Assembly (NCBI GenBank): GCA_021613535.1
Contig: CP075496.1
Span: 10,602,001-10,666,000 of the forward strand
From: Adineta vaga
Lineage: Eukaryota; Rotifera
Direction: 5' to 3'
Length of the DNA: 64,000 bases
Every line of letters begins with the position of its first letter. Position 1 is the first letter of the stretch. Of this stretch, positions 1-11,806 are shown one piece after another. Made by a program: the position numbers and the translations under genes. The notes beneath the pieces were generated by a model, which ran no database searches, was not told where the DNA came from, and saw only the letters and a list, made by a program, of their open reading frames with translations.

Positions 1-382
1 TCATATTCAAATTAGTATATGAACGAATAGGTATTCTTTAAAGAGAAAAAAACATTAAGTTTATATCGAAAGATGTATTCTATATTAACTTCAATTGCAA
101 AAAAAAATACAACTCGATTACATGATTGATACGTTCAATCTTCCCAAATTCAAATACAAATATACTGTTCTACCACAAAGATATATATACAAACAAATTC
201 ACGAAAAAAAAACACATAAGAATTCTGTTCAATAGTTCATCACTCATTAAGTCATCGTCTCTTTCCAATTTTCATCTCTATGGAATACGATCTGATAGTT
301 AAATTCTGATTTTATGGTCGAAATAAAATATAATTCTATCAAAGCACGTAACTGACATTTTCTGTTATGATATAAAAACTAT

Positions 383-943
383 TTACACCATATCTTCATC
401 ACTTTGTCCAATACGTGTTCGTTGTTCTGATGGTGATGAATTGTAACGATAACTTTGCTGTTTATTATCGAAATAATCATTTATTGACGGCTTTGTTTCA
501 TCAACTTCTGTAATACCACCACCACCCAATAAAAACTCATCATCTGGTGTTAATTGTTCAAATTCATTTGCATAGAGATCTTCAGCAGTTGGTCGTCGAC
601 ATCCTAATAAATATCCAATAATTCCAACAACAGCGATTATTAAAAACACCATTGCAAAAGCAATCAATACGACAGACCAAAATGGAAAGAAACCTATGTG
701 AAAGAAATGATTATTGAATAAAAGAGAATAATGATAAAAATTACCGCGAAGTAAATAATCAGGATTGACACGATTGAACATATCTGTTCGTCGACTTCCA
801 GACATTTCGTAATGTGTTCGAGCTCCATAACCCAAATCATGTTGTTCTCGTAATTGATCTGGTGTTAAAAACTGACTATCACAGATGATAATAAACGTTA
901 GTAATAATCCTAAGTAGAAATTCATTTTTCGTAACGAAAACAT
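383..943 (-). CDS. small single-pass membrane protein, unknown
   Basis: I do not recognise the family. Two in-frame ATGs (943 and 925) open the frame; the second is followed directly by a hydrophobic signal-peptide-like stretch (NFYLGLLLTFIIICDS), so either could be the start. A second hydrophobic segment (about 20 residues around VVLIAFAMVFLIIAVVGIIG) is followed by a Cys-Arg-Arg stop-transfer and an acidic tail of about 70 residues, which suggests a type I membrane protein. A 51-bp segment at 694-744 has GT...AG ends and is a multiple of three without a stop, so the frame is open with or without it. I read it as an intron: removed 169 aa, retained 186 aa. No partner is suggested by the neighbours. 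Confidence 0.6.
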   Translation of the reverse strand: MFSLRKMNFYLGLLLTFIIICDSQFLTPDQLREQHDLGYGARTHYEMSGSRRTDMFNRVNPDYLLRGNFYHYSLLFNNHFFHIGFFPFWSVVLIAFAMVFLIIAVVGIIGYLLGCRRPTAEDLYANEFEQLTPDDEFLLGGGGITEVDETKPSINDYFDNKQQSYRYNSSPSEQRTRIGQSDEDMV

Positions 944-2133
944 CAGAGAAATCTTTTATATCTATACAACCTGTTACTGCCTTGACAATCATCATACTCT
1001 GCTAAGAGACCATCAACGAATATGTATGTATATGTATATGAGTAAAAAGAAGTGAAGAAGAAAAAAAAGAACGAGAAATGGGTCACCAAATGTAATTTTC
1101 AATAGGAGCACCAGTGAGAGAAAAGTAAAAATGAAAGAGAAAGAAAGAAAGAAAGAAAAAAAGAATGAAGAACTGAATATTATGAGCTCAAATAAAGCAC
1201 TAAGAAAAACGTCAAAAGAAGAGAATGTGTCGTTTGTCGAAAGAAAAAGAAAAAAACAGAACTATCATTTCTTCTCTTTTTTTTAACATACTGTTACATG
1301 TTCTGTATTTGTCATTCAATATGTCCTTCGCCAAAGAAAGGAAGTGTACACTACACTTTGACCAATAAATGTTATATTTGCATGTGAGATATATATATAT
1401 ATATATTAGATCATTCGCTTTACCGTATAATTAGAAATATTTCAGTTTGATATAATTCACCATAAATCTTAGTTAAATATGAGTTAGAACTCAAATATAA
1501 TGCTTCAGAGATCATAGAATTCTTTAGATAGCACTTTTAATCTTAGATTACCAAGAAAAACAATCAATCAACTCGTTCATCATCCCCATTCGGCTCTTCA
1601 TATTCACACACACAGAAATACCCATAATATTAAATCAAAATCGTTTTCATACGTATACACAAAGAAAAAGGAAAATAGTAATAAAATACAAGACACACTC
1701 TAATACATCTGTCTAATCATACGCGAAACTGCGTACATGGATGATAATAATATTAATAATAATAGTAATGAAGAAGAAACTCATGATGATGATGATGATC
1801 AAGAAATGTAGTAATAGTGAAAAAAGAAACAGAAACAACAAGTAGGTAATACTTTTTCAGAAAAGAAAACAAAGAAAGCAAAACTTCTCATTGTTTCACT
1901 GCTAATAAAGACAAAATGGAAGGAAAAACACACATAAATATGTAGAAACATTATTGAGAAGAAGAAGAAGAAGAAGAGAAAACAAAAAAAAACAAAAATG
2001 ACCGGAAGATGATAAAGAATGGGATTTTGTTTGTACATAAAAAAGAAACCATAATAATTTTTTAGAAAAGATCATACATATCAAATACGATTTAGGTTTT
2101 ATTTTCTTATTTGATAATTTTAAATGAAAGAAT
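944..2133. other. intergenic, low complexity
   Basis: AT-rich spacer with A/G-rich runs, a short (TA)n tract near 1389-1406 and GAA/GAT runs around 1740-1975. The open frames here are homopolymer-driven (Phe-rich). It lies downstream of the HNF4 stop and upstream of the small membrane protein, so it should hold the HNF4 3' UTR and that gene's promoter. I see no gene. Confidence 0.6.
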
Positions 2134-5100
2134 CTAACCGTTCCAACCATCATCGAATAAATTAGTTAAATTATGACTCGATTGTGATTGTATTAAACGT
2201 CGATTTGTCGTAGTTGCTGGTGGTGTAACGAGATCATAGAGAAATGTCATCTCACTATTCGTATCGAAATTGTTACCAACTGTTGAATTTGTTGATGTCG
2301 ATGGCGTTGGAATCGATTCAGATTTCATTAATTTCGAACGTCCAGTTGATGGAGTTCCATAATATTGCAAAAGATGATTATGTTGATATGAAGGATGAAG
2401 ATCACAAGCAATTGTACTACTATCAACAATTGTTCTATTATGATGATTTAAATTTGGATCAATATTGACTGTTGGATGAAGAAGACGAATATGTGATAGA
2501 TTATTAGTTAAATAACCTTCGTTTTCATTAAGTGAAATATCATTTAATTCATCATCAATCGTTCGAGGTACAATTAAAACTGAATTTGCTGTTGGTGTCG
2601 CTGATGTAAGTTGATCATATTGTTGATGATTATCCTGAGACAGATTATCTTCCATATCTGTATCAATTGAAGATGCATTTGAATCAAGATCATTTTCTTT
2701 TGAAACTAAATATTTCAAAACAAAACAAATTATATGTTCATATAAATTCATCTGTTTTTCTTCTTTCAGTTATAACCACAAAAGGCTGTGTGCAGTAGCA
2801 ATATGATTAATTAACATTCATTTCCATTGATATGTAAAATAAAGAAGCATGCAGAGATAAGGAAACACGAGTTACAAAGTGTAATATATATATATATATA
2901 TGCAGACAAAGATGAAATATCTTACTTGAATTACTCGGTGATGATGATGTCGTATTGGCATTTGACTGTGTTGATTTCGTCGTTGTAGATATCACCGCCT
3001 CCTGACAATCATCCCGATATCTATCTGAACTCAAGAAACTACAAATATTGTCGCGATAAGTTTATTCTCATATTCTCAAAAATTCTCTTTCAATAGAAAT
3101 ATATATATCCCAACACCTTCTTTAAATCTCAGTACTATTTCTAACCTACTTGACTATTTAATATGTACACACATACACATATATTAAAGAAGCACTTACT
3201 CAAAAGCATTTCATTAATAAGATCATCAACTTGTCTGGTATCTTGATTATAACGTGCAACAAGATCAACCATTAGTCGAGCTGTATTTTGTAAAGGTGGT
3301 AACAATAATAATAGTGCACCAAAACGTCCACGCATCAATGGTCGTTGTTGATTAATATATGTTTCAAGATTAACTTGTATACGTCGACGTAATTCTTTCA
3401 CACGTATTGGATCGGATAAAGATTTATTATCTTGAAAAACAAACATGTTCAATAATTACAAAAAAAAAGAATTTCATTCAATAGATAAATACAAACCATT
3501 ATCAAAAAAGACGATTGCTTTCAAACAAGCATATTCTTTTTCATCTAATTGATTTTCTTTTAATGGTTTAACAATTTCATCAATAATTCGTGCAGCTGCA
3601 CGACTTAAACCTGGATCAGAAGCGTTTCGTGGTATAACATAATGATTGCCTAATAGTAAATAATCATCACAGTTCAATGAACGACATGCAACACCCAAGA
3701 TGAGATTTTCGCCTGTATGACCACGTAATAGAGCAATCTAAAACATTTTCAAATAACTCTATAAAAACGAAATCAATACAAATTTTCTTATTTAATACCT
3801 TATCATTGTCAGATAGTTCAACAAAACCTTTTAAATCTTTGGCCCATTCAATCAAACTACGAAGTTGATAATTCATCGATATACCAATTGTTTCTAATGT
3901 AGCTTGAACACGTTCCGTATCCGATGGTTGGCGATCAAATTGAAATTGTCGACCAATATACTACAAAAAAAGATATAAAATGTAATGGAAAACATGTCTA
4001 TTTAACATACTTCTTGAGCTGTTTTTTCTGCTCTTAAAAGTGCTGTAACACTTAAGTCATCATCATCCTCATCAATATCACCAGTAAGATGTGAATTAAG
4101 TTTAATATTATTCATTCCATAGTTATGATTATGACTACGTTGTCTTCCAAGACGATCTCTTTCTTTTTGTACCGCTAAAATATTAGTATCAATAGAAATC
4201 AGAATACTATTATTTTATTGATATTTACCATCTTTTTTCATACCCATTCGAATACATTTTCTAAATAATACAAACGATATGTTTAAATCAATAAACAAAA
4301 TCCAACATACTTCCATCGACAATGTCGACATTGATTACGTTTATCTTTATCAATCGTACAATTATTTTGATGACGACATTCATAAACAGGATTTTTTCGA
4401 ACACTTCGTCGAAAAAATCCTTTACAACCATCACATGATATTGCTCCATAGTGTTTTCCTAAATAAAATACAAAGTTAACCAATTAAACATCGCATGTTT
4501 TTTCTTTCCATCTAACCTGTAGCTCGATCACCACAAACGACGCAATCCAAACTTTCAGAATTATTTCCAAATGTATTATTTGTCATTGAATGTAAACCCA
4601 TCGTCATTGTTTCTGGTATACCACCAATAGCATCTTGAAAACCAAGAGTTTGGTCATCGAATTCACATTTAATAGTCACTGGTTCGCTTATATCTTCGTT
4701 TCCAGCAGTACGTCGCACTAAATAAATAAAGCAGCTGATATGATACTAGATGAGGAAAACCCCATTGAAACTACACATTTGAATTATCATTCAATGCCAT
4801 GTTTAAATCATGCACGTGATGCGTGACACCTACTGCTATGTATATATGTATTTCTTTCTGATTGAATGATGAGTAGGTTGAAATAGACGAAATGAAAGAA
4901 CGAAAAAGATAAGAAGACGAAAATAATCGTTAGTCAAAAATGCAACAGATAATAAAACATGAGTTTATTTTTCCTTTTGTTTCACGCGGTAGCTGCGTGT
5001 TATATTGAACAAATAGAAAATATGTTTGACAATGTGTCGAGAACAGGAAGAAGCCGAAAGGTATGGTAGTCGTGATTAAGTTCTCATTTCTTTCTTCATC

Positions 5101-5440
5101 ATTTATGCTCTTACTTTCTCTTTATCTTCTGCTAAGTATTGACGCCGCCAGTGTCTAAAACTGCACAAACGTGTTTCCTATTTTGTAATGGTTGGTTTTT
5201 TAATAGACGTATCGAGTCTTTATCTCTTTTTTCAAAAAATTCTTCCGTTGCGTATATACTTTTCAAGCATGAATAAATACAGAATACAGAAACAGATTGT
5301 TTTGTAAACGATGAAAAAAACGAAAGAAAAGGACAAATTTCGTATACTCGTACGTCTAACCTTTCGCTGGTTATTACTTTAGATACACACATAATATAAC
5401 ATTCAGTTTGAGACACATTAATTTTACCTGAAGATGCCAT
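2134..5440 (-). CDS. HNF4: HNF4-type nuclear receptor (NR2A)
   Basis: Ligand-type nuclear transcription factor. Ten coding exons join in phase: 5428-5440, 4517-4717, 4311-4458, 4229-4260, 4011-4174, 3799-3960, 3497-3737, 3200-3430, 2926-3024 and 2134-2705, giving 620 aa. The DNA-binding domain has the first finger [15 protein letters not shown]-box [11 protein letters not shown], the second finger with [11 protein letters not shown], then [10 protein letters not shown] and [10 protein letters not shown], the HNF4 signature after the zinc fingers. The ligand-binding domain follows ([45 protein letters not shown]) and reaches NEMLL at the activation helix. Exon 1 supplies only 13 coding bases before a 0.71-kb intron, long for this window. 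The tail after the activation helix is about 225 residues of Ser/Thr/Asn-rich sequence, an extended F region. The exon 9 acceptor (CAG before 3024) is the least certain join. HNF4 binds DR1 elements as a homodimer. Confidence 0.93.
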
Positions 5441-6995
5441 CGATGATAATAGTAAATATTTAAATCATAATCGACAATCTAAATAAAGAGAATATGCAAT
5501 TTCGAAAATAATATTTTATATTCTTGATAATCAATCAAGTATGTCTAATAATCTCAATTGATTCTCATTAAAATAGTTTTCATTTAGGTACATTGTGCGA
5601 TTTGAAGAGAAACTAATTATCTTAAAAATAATATATTTCATGTCAACCGTCTGGAATGTTATTCAAAAATGTTTATGTACTCAGCGAGCAGAAATCTTCT
5701 TGAGCACATCGTCACATTTACTCAATAGAATCACAAAAATTCTTTTTGAAATGATCTTGATTAAAATAAGATATCTTAGCTACAAGGAAAATTTGTTTTC
5801 ACCTTCTGAAATCGACTTTTTCAAACTAGAAAGCGTGGGAAAATCCTAACTAGAAACCATTGCTCTCTCAATCTAATACTCATATTCAATGAATATGTTA
5901 TTTTTATTGATAAAACACAAAAACAAATCTATACTATTTGGTATATCATTGATAAATTCTGTGCAATTGTTTTCATCGATGCTTTGACAATAGAAAAACG
6001 CCTTGGAATTCATTCTCATATATTTCTTATAATCACGTGTGGAAGAAAATTCTTCTAAACAGAATAATCCAAACTGGAAGGAATGATAAGTATTTTTATA
6101 ACTAGATATCATACCTATTTTAAAAAGTATAATGAAAGATCTACGGTAAGAACGTACTCTAAGAAGAAAAAGAATAATAATTGTCTAATAAACAAATTAA
6201 AAACATTTCCATCGTCTTTATTTTCATCTCAACAAGATCAAACTTTATGATGAACTAAAATACTGATTTATATTTGTCATGCTTAATACCAGTAGAAATA
6301 GCATTTTAATCTTCTCCAAAGAATTTACCGAACAATAAATACAACTTGCATTTTGATGAATTTATCATCTGAAAAATAATTATTCACTGGATACAAAACT
6401 GTCTATTTTATTTCAAGACTTCACTCGTTCAATTTGATAGAGATTTCGAGATAAAAATCGTTTTTGCGAAATGTTAATACACTTATTTGACCTCGTTTAT
6501 TTTGTTGCTTACCTTAAAATAGATTAGAAAATTAGAACATAGATAGTAAAGAAAAGAAAGTAATAGGTTTCGATAATAAAACAAATGAAACAATCAGAAA
6601 TAATCTCGAAGAATTGAATGATAAATTTCAATTTCTTGAATTGAAATCTTAAAGAAAAAATACCAACTATTTATCAATGATTATTACTTTTGATTAATAT
6701 TGTTTATTTCTATTAGCGACATCTATCAACAAATGAATAACAACAATAAAAATAGGTAAAATGAATTCTAAAAATCATTTAAATTAATTTCATTATTTCA
6801 TGAAAATTTATTTACTTTTTTTCTTCGACACCATTGTAAACGAAAATGAGCCTTTGCATTGACGTGCCTTTGTTTACCGATGATCCATTAATACTAACAT
6901 CGAAATCTCTATTTCTTCTCAACGTTCTTCCGGTTTCAATAAAAAAGAAAAAATTTTCTCATATCAGAACTCTTAATTTCTGATATTTAATCATA
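5441..6995. other. intergenic between divergent genes
   Basis: AT-rich region between HNF4 (-) and the MULE-like gene (+), so both promoters should lie here. Open frames at 5595-5849 (+) and 5873-6112 (-) have no recognisable domain, no flanking splice pattern and AT-driven composition. A T-rich AG acceptor (CTCATATCAG) near 6957-6966 lies about 30 bases before the start at 6996 and could accept a 5' UTR intron or a spliced leader. Confidence 0.5.
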
Positions 6996-9662
6996 ATGAC
7001 AACAAATTGTCCATCATTTGTTCGACATCAATCACTTGAAGCAACTCAAGTAATTCCATTATTTGATTCAACTACAACAACATTCACATCAACGCCACCA
7101 TTTAAACCGAAAGCTGGCGAAGTTTACGTGATGAAACTCGATATTGGTCATGAAAGTAAGTTTCAATTCCGATGAATACCTTTGTTCATCCGCTCGAGTC
7201 GAAAATTTTTATGAATAAAATCTGGAATCATCTTGGAAACAAAACAAAGGTATATCACGGATAGTTGATTGAGATTTTTGTTTATCATAGATGATTGGCG
7301 CAGTGATGGTTATCGTTGGGTTCAAATAGCTGCACGACGTTTACCAACACATAATCCCGTTATAAAAAAATGTTATTTTCATGCTGGTCAAAAAAATAAG
7401 AAGAAAAGTAAAGATTTTGAAAAGCAAGCATTTGTTTCATTGGTTGATCCGTCCAAAGTTGTTGTACAATATCTTGGTGATGAAAATGTTGCTGAAGAAT
7501 TTCCACATGGTAATTCAAAGAAAAATACTAAACCTTTCTTTCGTACACGTCCATCATTATTAAATAAATTAATATCTGAAGCAGCAACGAACGCAGAAAC
7601 AGCACAAATATTTAAACAATATACTGCAAATAATTCTAATGAACATGATGATGTTGATGAAGATGATGATGATGATGAAGGATCTACAGTTAACAATTCT
7701 ATGGAAGCTGAAGAAACAGTTGATGATACAGATCAAAAGAAATCTTCGATTATTAAAAATGAACCAAAAAAACCGAGAGTTGGTCCTGAAGTTCTCTCTC
7801 AACCACGTAATATTGAACAAATAAGAAATGTTAAACGACGCTTAGCACGTCGTCTCGTTGCATCAGCTGATGAAATCTCTGAATTATATCGTTTTGCACG
7901 TGAAACACCAAATTATATTGTTCGTTTTACATTAATACCAAATATTGTTGCTATTGCTTTTTCCAATGAGTCCATGCATGAATTTAATTTATTATTAGAT
8001 CATCCAGATCTTTTATCTCAACAACAAGTTCTTATAACATTTGATTCAGCATATACAATCAATGCATTTCATGTAACATGTGTGTTTTATCGACATATTG
8101 CAATGAAAGAAGAACCATGTATTTTACTTGGTAAGATTTATTAATTAACAAATTTATGATGGAATTATACATATATATATATATATGCAAAATTTTCTTC
8201 TGTATAGGTTGTGCATTACATAATCGTCGATCAGATGATGTTTATGAATATATTTTAACACATTTAAAACAACAATGTCCAAATATTGAATCACGTTGTT
8301 TATTTATTATTGACAGTGAAGGAAATACATTAAAAAATAATTATTTATCCATCTTTCTTCCACATCTACGTATAATACATACATGGAATTATGTGTTTTC
8401 ACAATTACGTGCGTGGCTATTACAAAATGGTCGAACACAAGCAGATTATCAATTTTATAATGCCGAATTGAAATCGTTATTATTATGTGCTGATATGTTA
8501 ACATTTACACGTTTATACGATCGATGTAAATCGAATTGGACACAAGAATTTCGAACATATTTTGAACAAATTATTTTACCATTAGTAGATACTGATCTCG
8601 GTTCGTGGGTATTGAAAAAATATGATTTATTTGATGCTTATTCAGGAATCAAAGGATTGATTTGTGAACCAATGCAATCTGTGGTATGTCAAATTTAATA
8701 TTTTAGATTCTATTGTTTTTTTCTCTCTTCTCTCTTCTCTTTTAATATAGGCCGCTCAATTACGTGATTGGCGTGAGTCTCGTTTTGACAGCGGTGCCAT
8801 GGCATTTTATTGGTTACAAATGTATTTTGTTCAACAAATACGAAAGTCCTATTCTCGTCTTGGTGGTATCTATACATTAAAACAAGGTATCTATGAAAAA
8901 TGGGCTATGAATGCAGTCACATCGAGTGCGGCACATGAACCCATCAAAGCTTTGATACCAGAAAAAATTGTTGAACATGTTCGAGCCAAAGTGATTATTT
9001 CATCAGTACATCATCCGCATTTACAAGCAAAACGTAGTGGTGAACAACAAATTCTAACATTATCACCTGTGAAAAGACTTAAAACAACTACATTTGATGG
9101 TACACAACATCATCATCATCAACCATGTATTATTGCCACAACAACAACAACACCACATCAAGTTACCACAGCTGATTTGAAAGCAACATTACTTGCTGCT
9201 GCAGCAGCAGCTCAACAACAACCAAGAACAATGACGGTAAGTCACACTCAGTCAAATACAAGAAAAAGAAGATTTTATATCCATTTCCTTTAAATAATTT
9301 AGATCCGCCGAATTGCTGCAACAACTAGTCCACAGCATCAACATCAGCATCAACAGCAACATCAACAGCAACAGACAACATTTCGTCTTACAACTGCGCC
9401 TTCGACATCATCTACTCAACAACCGCAACAGTTTATTATTACAACAGCTGGTACAGCTCTACCATTGACACAAACGACGACTACGACAACAGGATTAGTT
9501 GATGATTCGTCTATGTATGATGATGGTACAGCAGATTTAAGTGGTTGTTTAGTGACGACTTCATCACAAACACAAAATTCAACTACGACACAAACACGCT
9601 CATCATTTGTTCGTCCTTCCCTGCCGACAAATGTTCTTCGATTGACAGTTGTACGCAAATGA
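6996..9662 (+). CDS. MULE-transposase-like protein, probably domesticated
   Basis: Five exons join in phase (6996-7155, 7291-8130, 8208-8683, 8751-9236, 9303-9662), giving 773 aa. The N-terminal module (DWRSDGYRWVQIAARRLP, then CYFHAG and YLGDENVAEEFPHGNSKK) resembles one that precedes MULE-type transposase domains in many invertebrate proteins. An Asp-rich linker follows, then a Mutator-like core: QIRNVKRRLARRL, LITFDSAYTINAFHVT (first Asp), FRH-like FYRHI, CALHNRRSDDVYEYI, CLFIIDSEGN (second Asp) and HTWNYVFSQLRAWL. Most MULE proteins have a Cys-Trp-Asn-His-like motif at the last point; here the His position is Tyr. The last exons are Gln/Thr/His-rich. Four regular introns, no terminal inverted repeats seen and a low-complexity tail suggest a host gene, perhaps DNA-binding, rather than a mobile element. 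The family call is from memory of motif patterns. Confidence 0.6.
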
Positions 9663-10176
9663 AAACAAAAACAAATGTTCGTTTTCTTTTCGTTTTTCTT
9701 TTCATTGATCATTGCATGTCTGTATCTTGATGTACAGGTTTAAAACACATTCGTCTGTACATAGGATCAGCTTTACTGTTATTGTTTTTTTTTATATATA
9801 TAAATAAGATGAACAACAAAAATTCATCACATTTATATTCAAATTAGACAGATATTTGTGCATATACATATCAATTGATTACGATCTAAGCTACAATTGA
9901 TCACTATGTGATTTGGCTGTATTTATTTCATTTTATTGTATTTAGGAAATCTTATTCTGATCGTGAACTTATGGTAGATAGTGAATGTAGGTTTTTTCTA
10001 TTTCAATATTTGGATTAAACGTGTTAATTTTTTTTGTTTAAAAAAAACACTTTCAGATATTAATTGATTTAATTTTTATAATAATAAATCTTCAACTGTG
10101 AATGCAACACTAGATTTTGTTCATTTGTTGAAAGGAATTTTTGTCGCATTCATTTAGAAAGATTCGGTTAGTCAGA
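9663..10176. other. convergent intergenic spacer
   Basis: Between the stops of the MULE-like gene (+) and the D8C gene (-). It holds both 3' UTRs: poly-T, short TA runs and A-rich hexamers. No coding or RNA gene seen. Confidence 0.6.
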
Positions 10177-11019
10177 TCAAACAGTACAATAACGGTAATC
10201 ACAGGCTGGTGGTTGCGGTAGCTGATAAACATAAAAATCTTGACATTTAGTCACGGATATTAAGCTGCAATCACTACATGTATTGGTTGAATAAAAATAA
10301 CAGACAATACTTGTAGCTGTAGTAAAGATTGCTGTGGGATACTGTCCGGCGAACCATCCGGTAGCAACAGCACCGCAAGAATTTGGAGGTACAGGCGAAT
10401 TTGCTAATAATGTTCCGGCTGGATCTAGAAAACGAATCCATACTGATGTAGTATTAGTAAATGGTGATTTGTTATCACAAGAATTAATCGATTGTGTATA
10501 AGCAACATTACGTGTGTTATCGATAATTTGTGTGTAATTTATACATTGAAGTGGAGTTTCAGTCGAATAGACATAAGTCGTCGTGGGTGATGATGAACAT
10601 TGTAACGGTGTAGTTGTTGCTGAATTAAATAAAAAATCGATTTACATACAAAGAAACTTCTATAAACTCATCATATACATATACCTGAATTGTTCGTTGT
10701 TGTTGTGCTATATGTCGTGGCAGCCACTATAATAATTCCAGAATTTCGAGTATTGGAAACTAATGAATAAATGGCGATGATTAAGCCTGCTATCGATAAT
10801 AGAGCAATAACAGTAAGAATAAGAAATAATGTCATTAAACATGAACGAATGTTGAATTTTGGAAGACTTGATGATATTGTTTCATCAAAAGTATATGGAT
10901 ACCTAAACATAATACGAAAGAGAACATTTCTTTTTCTTTTAAATCTTTACTTACCGGTAATCTGTACGAGATGGTCGTCCATTGTCATCAATATCGATAT
11001 TGATTGTTGAGATAGACAT
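10177..11019 (-). CDS. membrane-anchored D8C-domain protein
   Basis: Three exons (10955-11019, 10685-10902, 10177-10619) join in phase to 241 aa. A short cytoplasmic N-terminus (MSISTINIDIDDNGRPSR) precedes one strong transmembrane helix (LMTLFLILTVIALLSIAGLI), giving a type II topology. A Thr-rich stalk leads into a cysteine-rich ectodomain. Its second half matches the D8C pattern of uromodulin, GP2 and OIT3: WIRF, a CGAVATGWFAGQYP block, spaced cysteines, then CQDFYVYQLPQPPACDYRYC close to the C-terminus. In vertebrates D8C occurs in secreted or GPI-linked ZP proteins; no ZP domain is present here. The ectodomain probably folds through four or five disulphides outside the cell. Its ligand and role are unknown. 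Confidence 0.7.
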
Positions 11020-11806
11020 GGATCCGTATTTCAAATTATAACTTACAATCGATGCCTTCTTTTGCGTAGAGATGACGAGTAAGTCAATTTAGATAGAAAA
11101 ACTAATTGACTACATACATCAATCACAATCCTATCAATAATGTTAACGAATTTTGTATTCTTCACCAGTACTAACTATATTAAAACAGCTTAATTCAAAC
11201 TGAAGTCAAAATGTAAACACTCATGTTGATTTGCTTCAAATGAAATCTCTTCTCGTTTGATTTTGACTATAGTAAGAAACCTATGAAATGAGAGAGATTT
11301 TTATGTTCACGATAAAAGTCATCAATAGTTAAATAAAGCATTCATTACCTTAATAAAATTTCAAGTACAACATGTTACTAACACCGAAAGTATTTATATA
11401 CCTATTTTGAAGCGTCAAGGTTACAATTAATGATTGACTTTTCAGATGCTTCTATATTTACAATAACAATCAGAAGTGTTGATCGACAATCACAATCATC
11501 GAAAAACGCATCTAGTTATTATACGGAAAATATTACCTGTTTTGAGCTAAACAAGGACATATGAGATGTCACATTTGCTTAAAAAAACATTCGTATAATC
11601 TATACAATGCATTCATTCCTTCTGTGAACGATCGTTACTTTTTATAATTATCCATTCAAAATAAGAGAAATATTCATTTGTGATAACTCTAAATCTTTCT
11701 TTCTTTTTTTTCCCTCCTCACGTTTGTGATGTAAAAACAAAACAATTCAATTCAATCAGTGAACAACTCTGCGAAATTATATATTTGATTAAAAGTAAAA
11801 GAACAA
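11020..11806. other. intergenic
   Basis: Upstream of the D8C gene and downstream of the reelin stop, both on the minus strand, so it should hold the D8C promoter and the reelin 3' UTR. AT-rich; nothing else recognised. Confidence 0.5.

Noticed and set aside
5595-6112. Open frames on both strands upstream of HNF4
   Set aside because: Ile/Lys/Phe-rich, no domain, no splice context; expected by chance in such AT-rich DNA.
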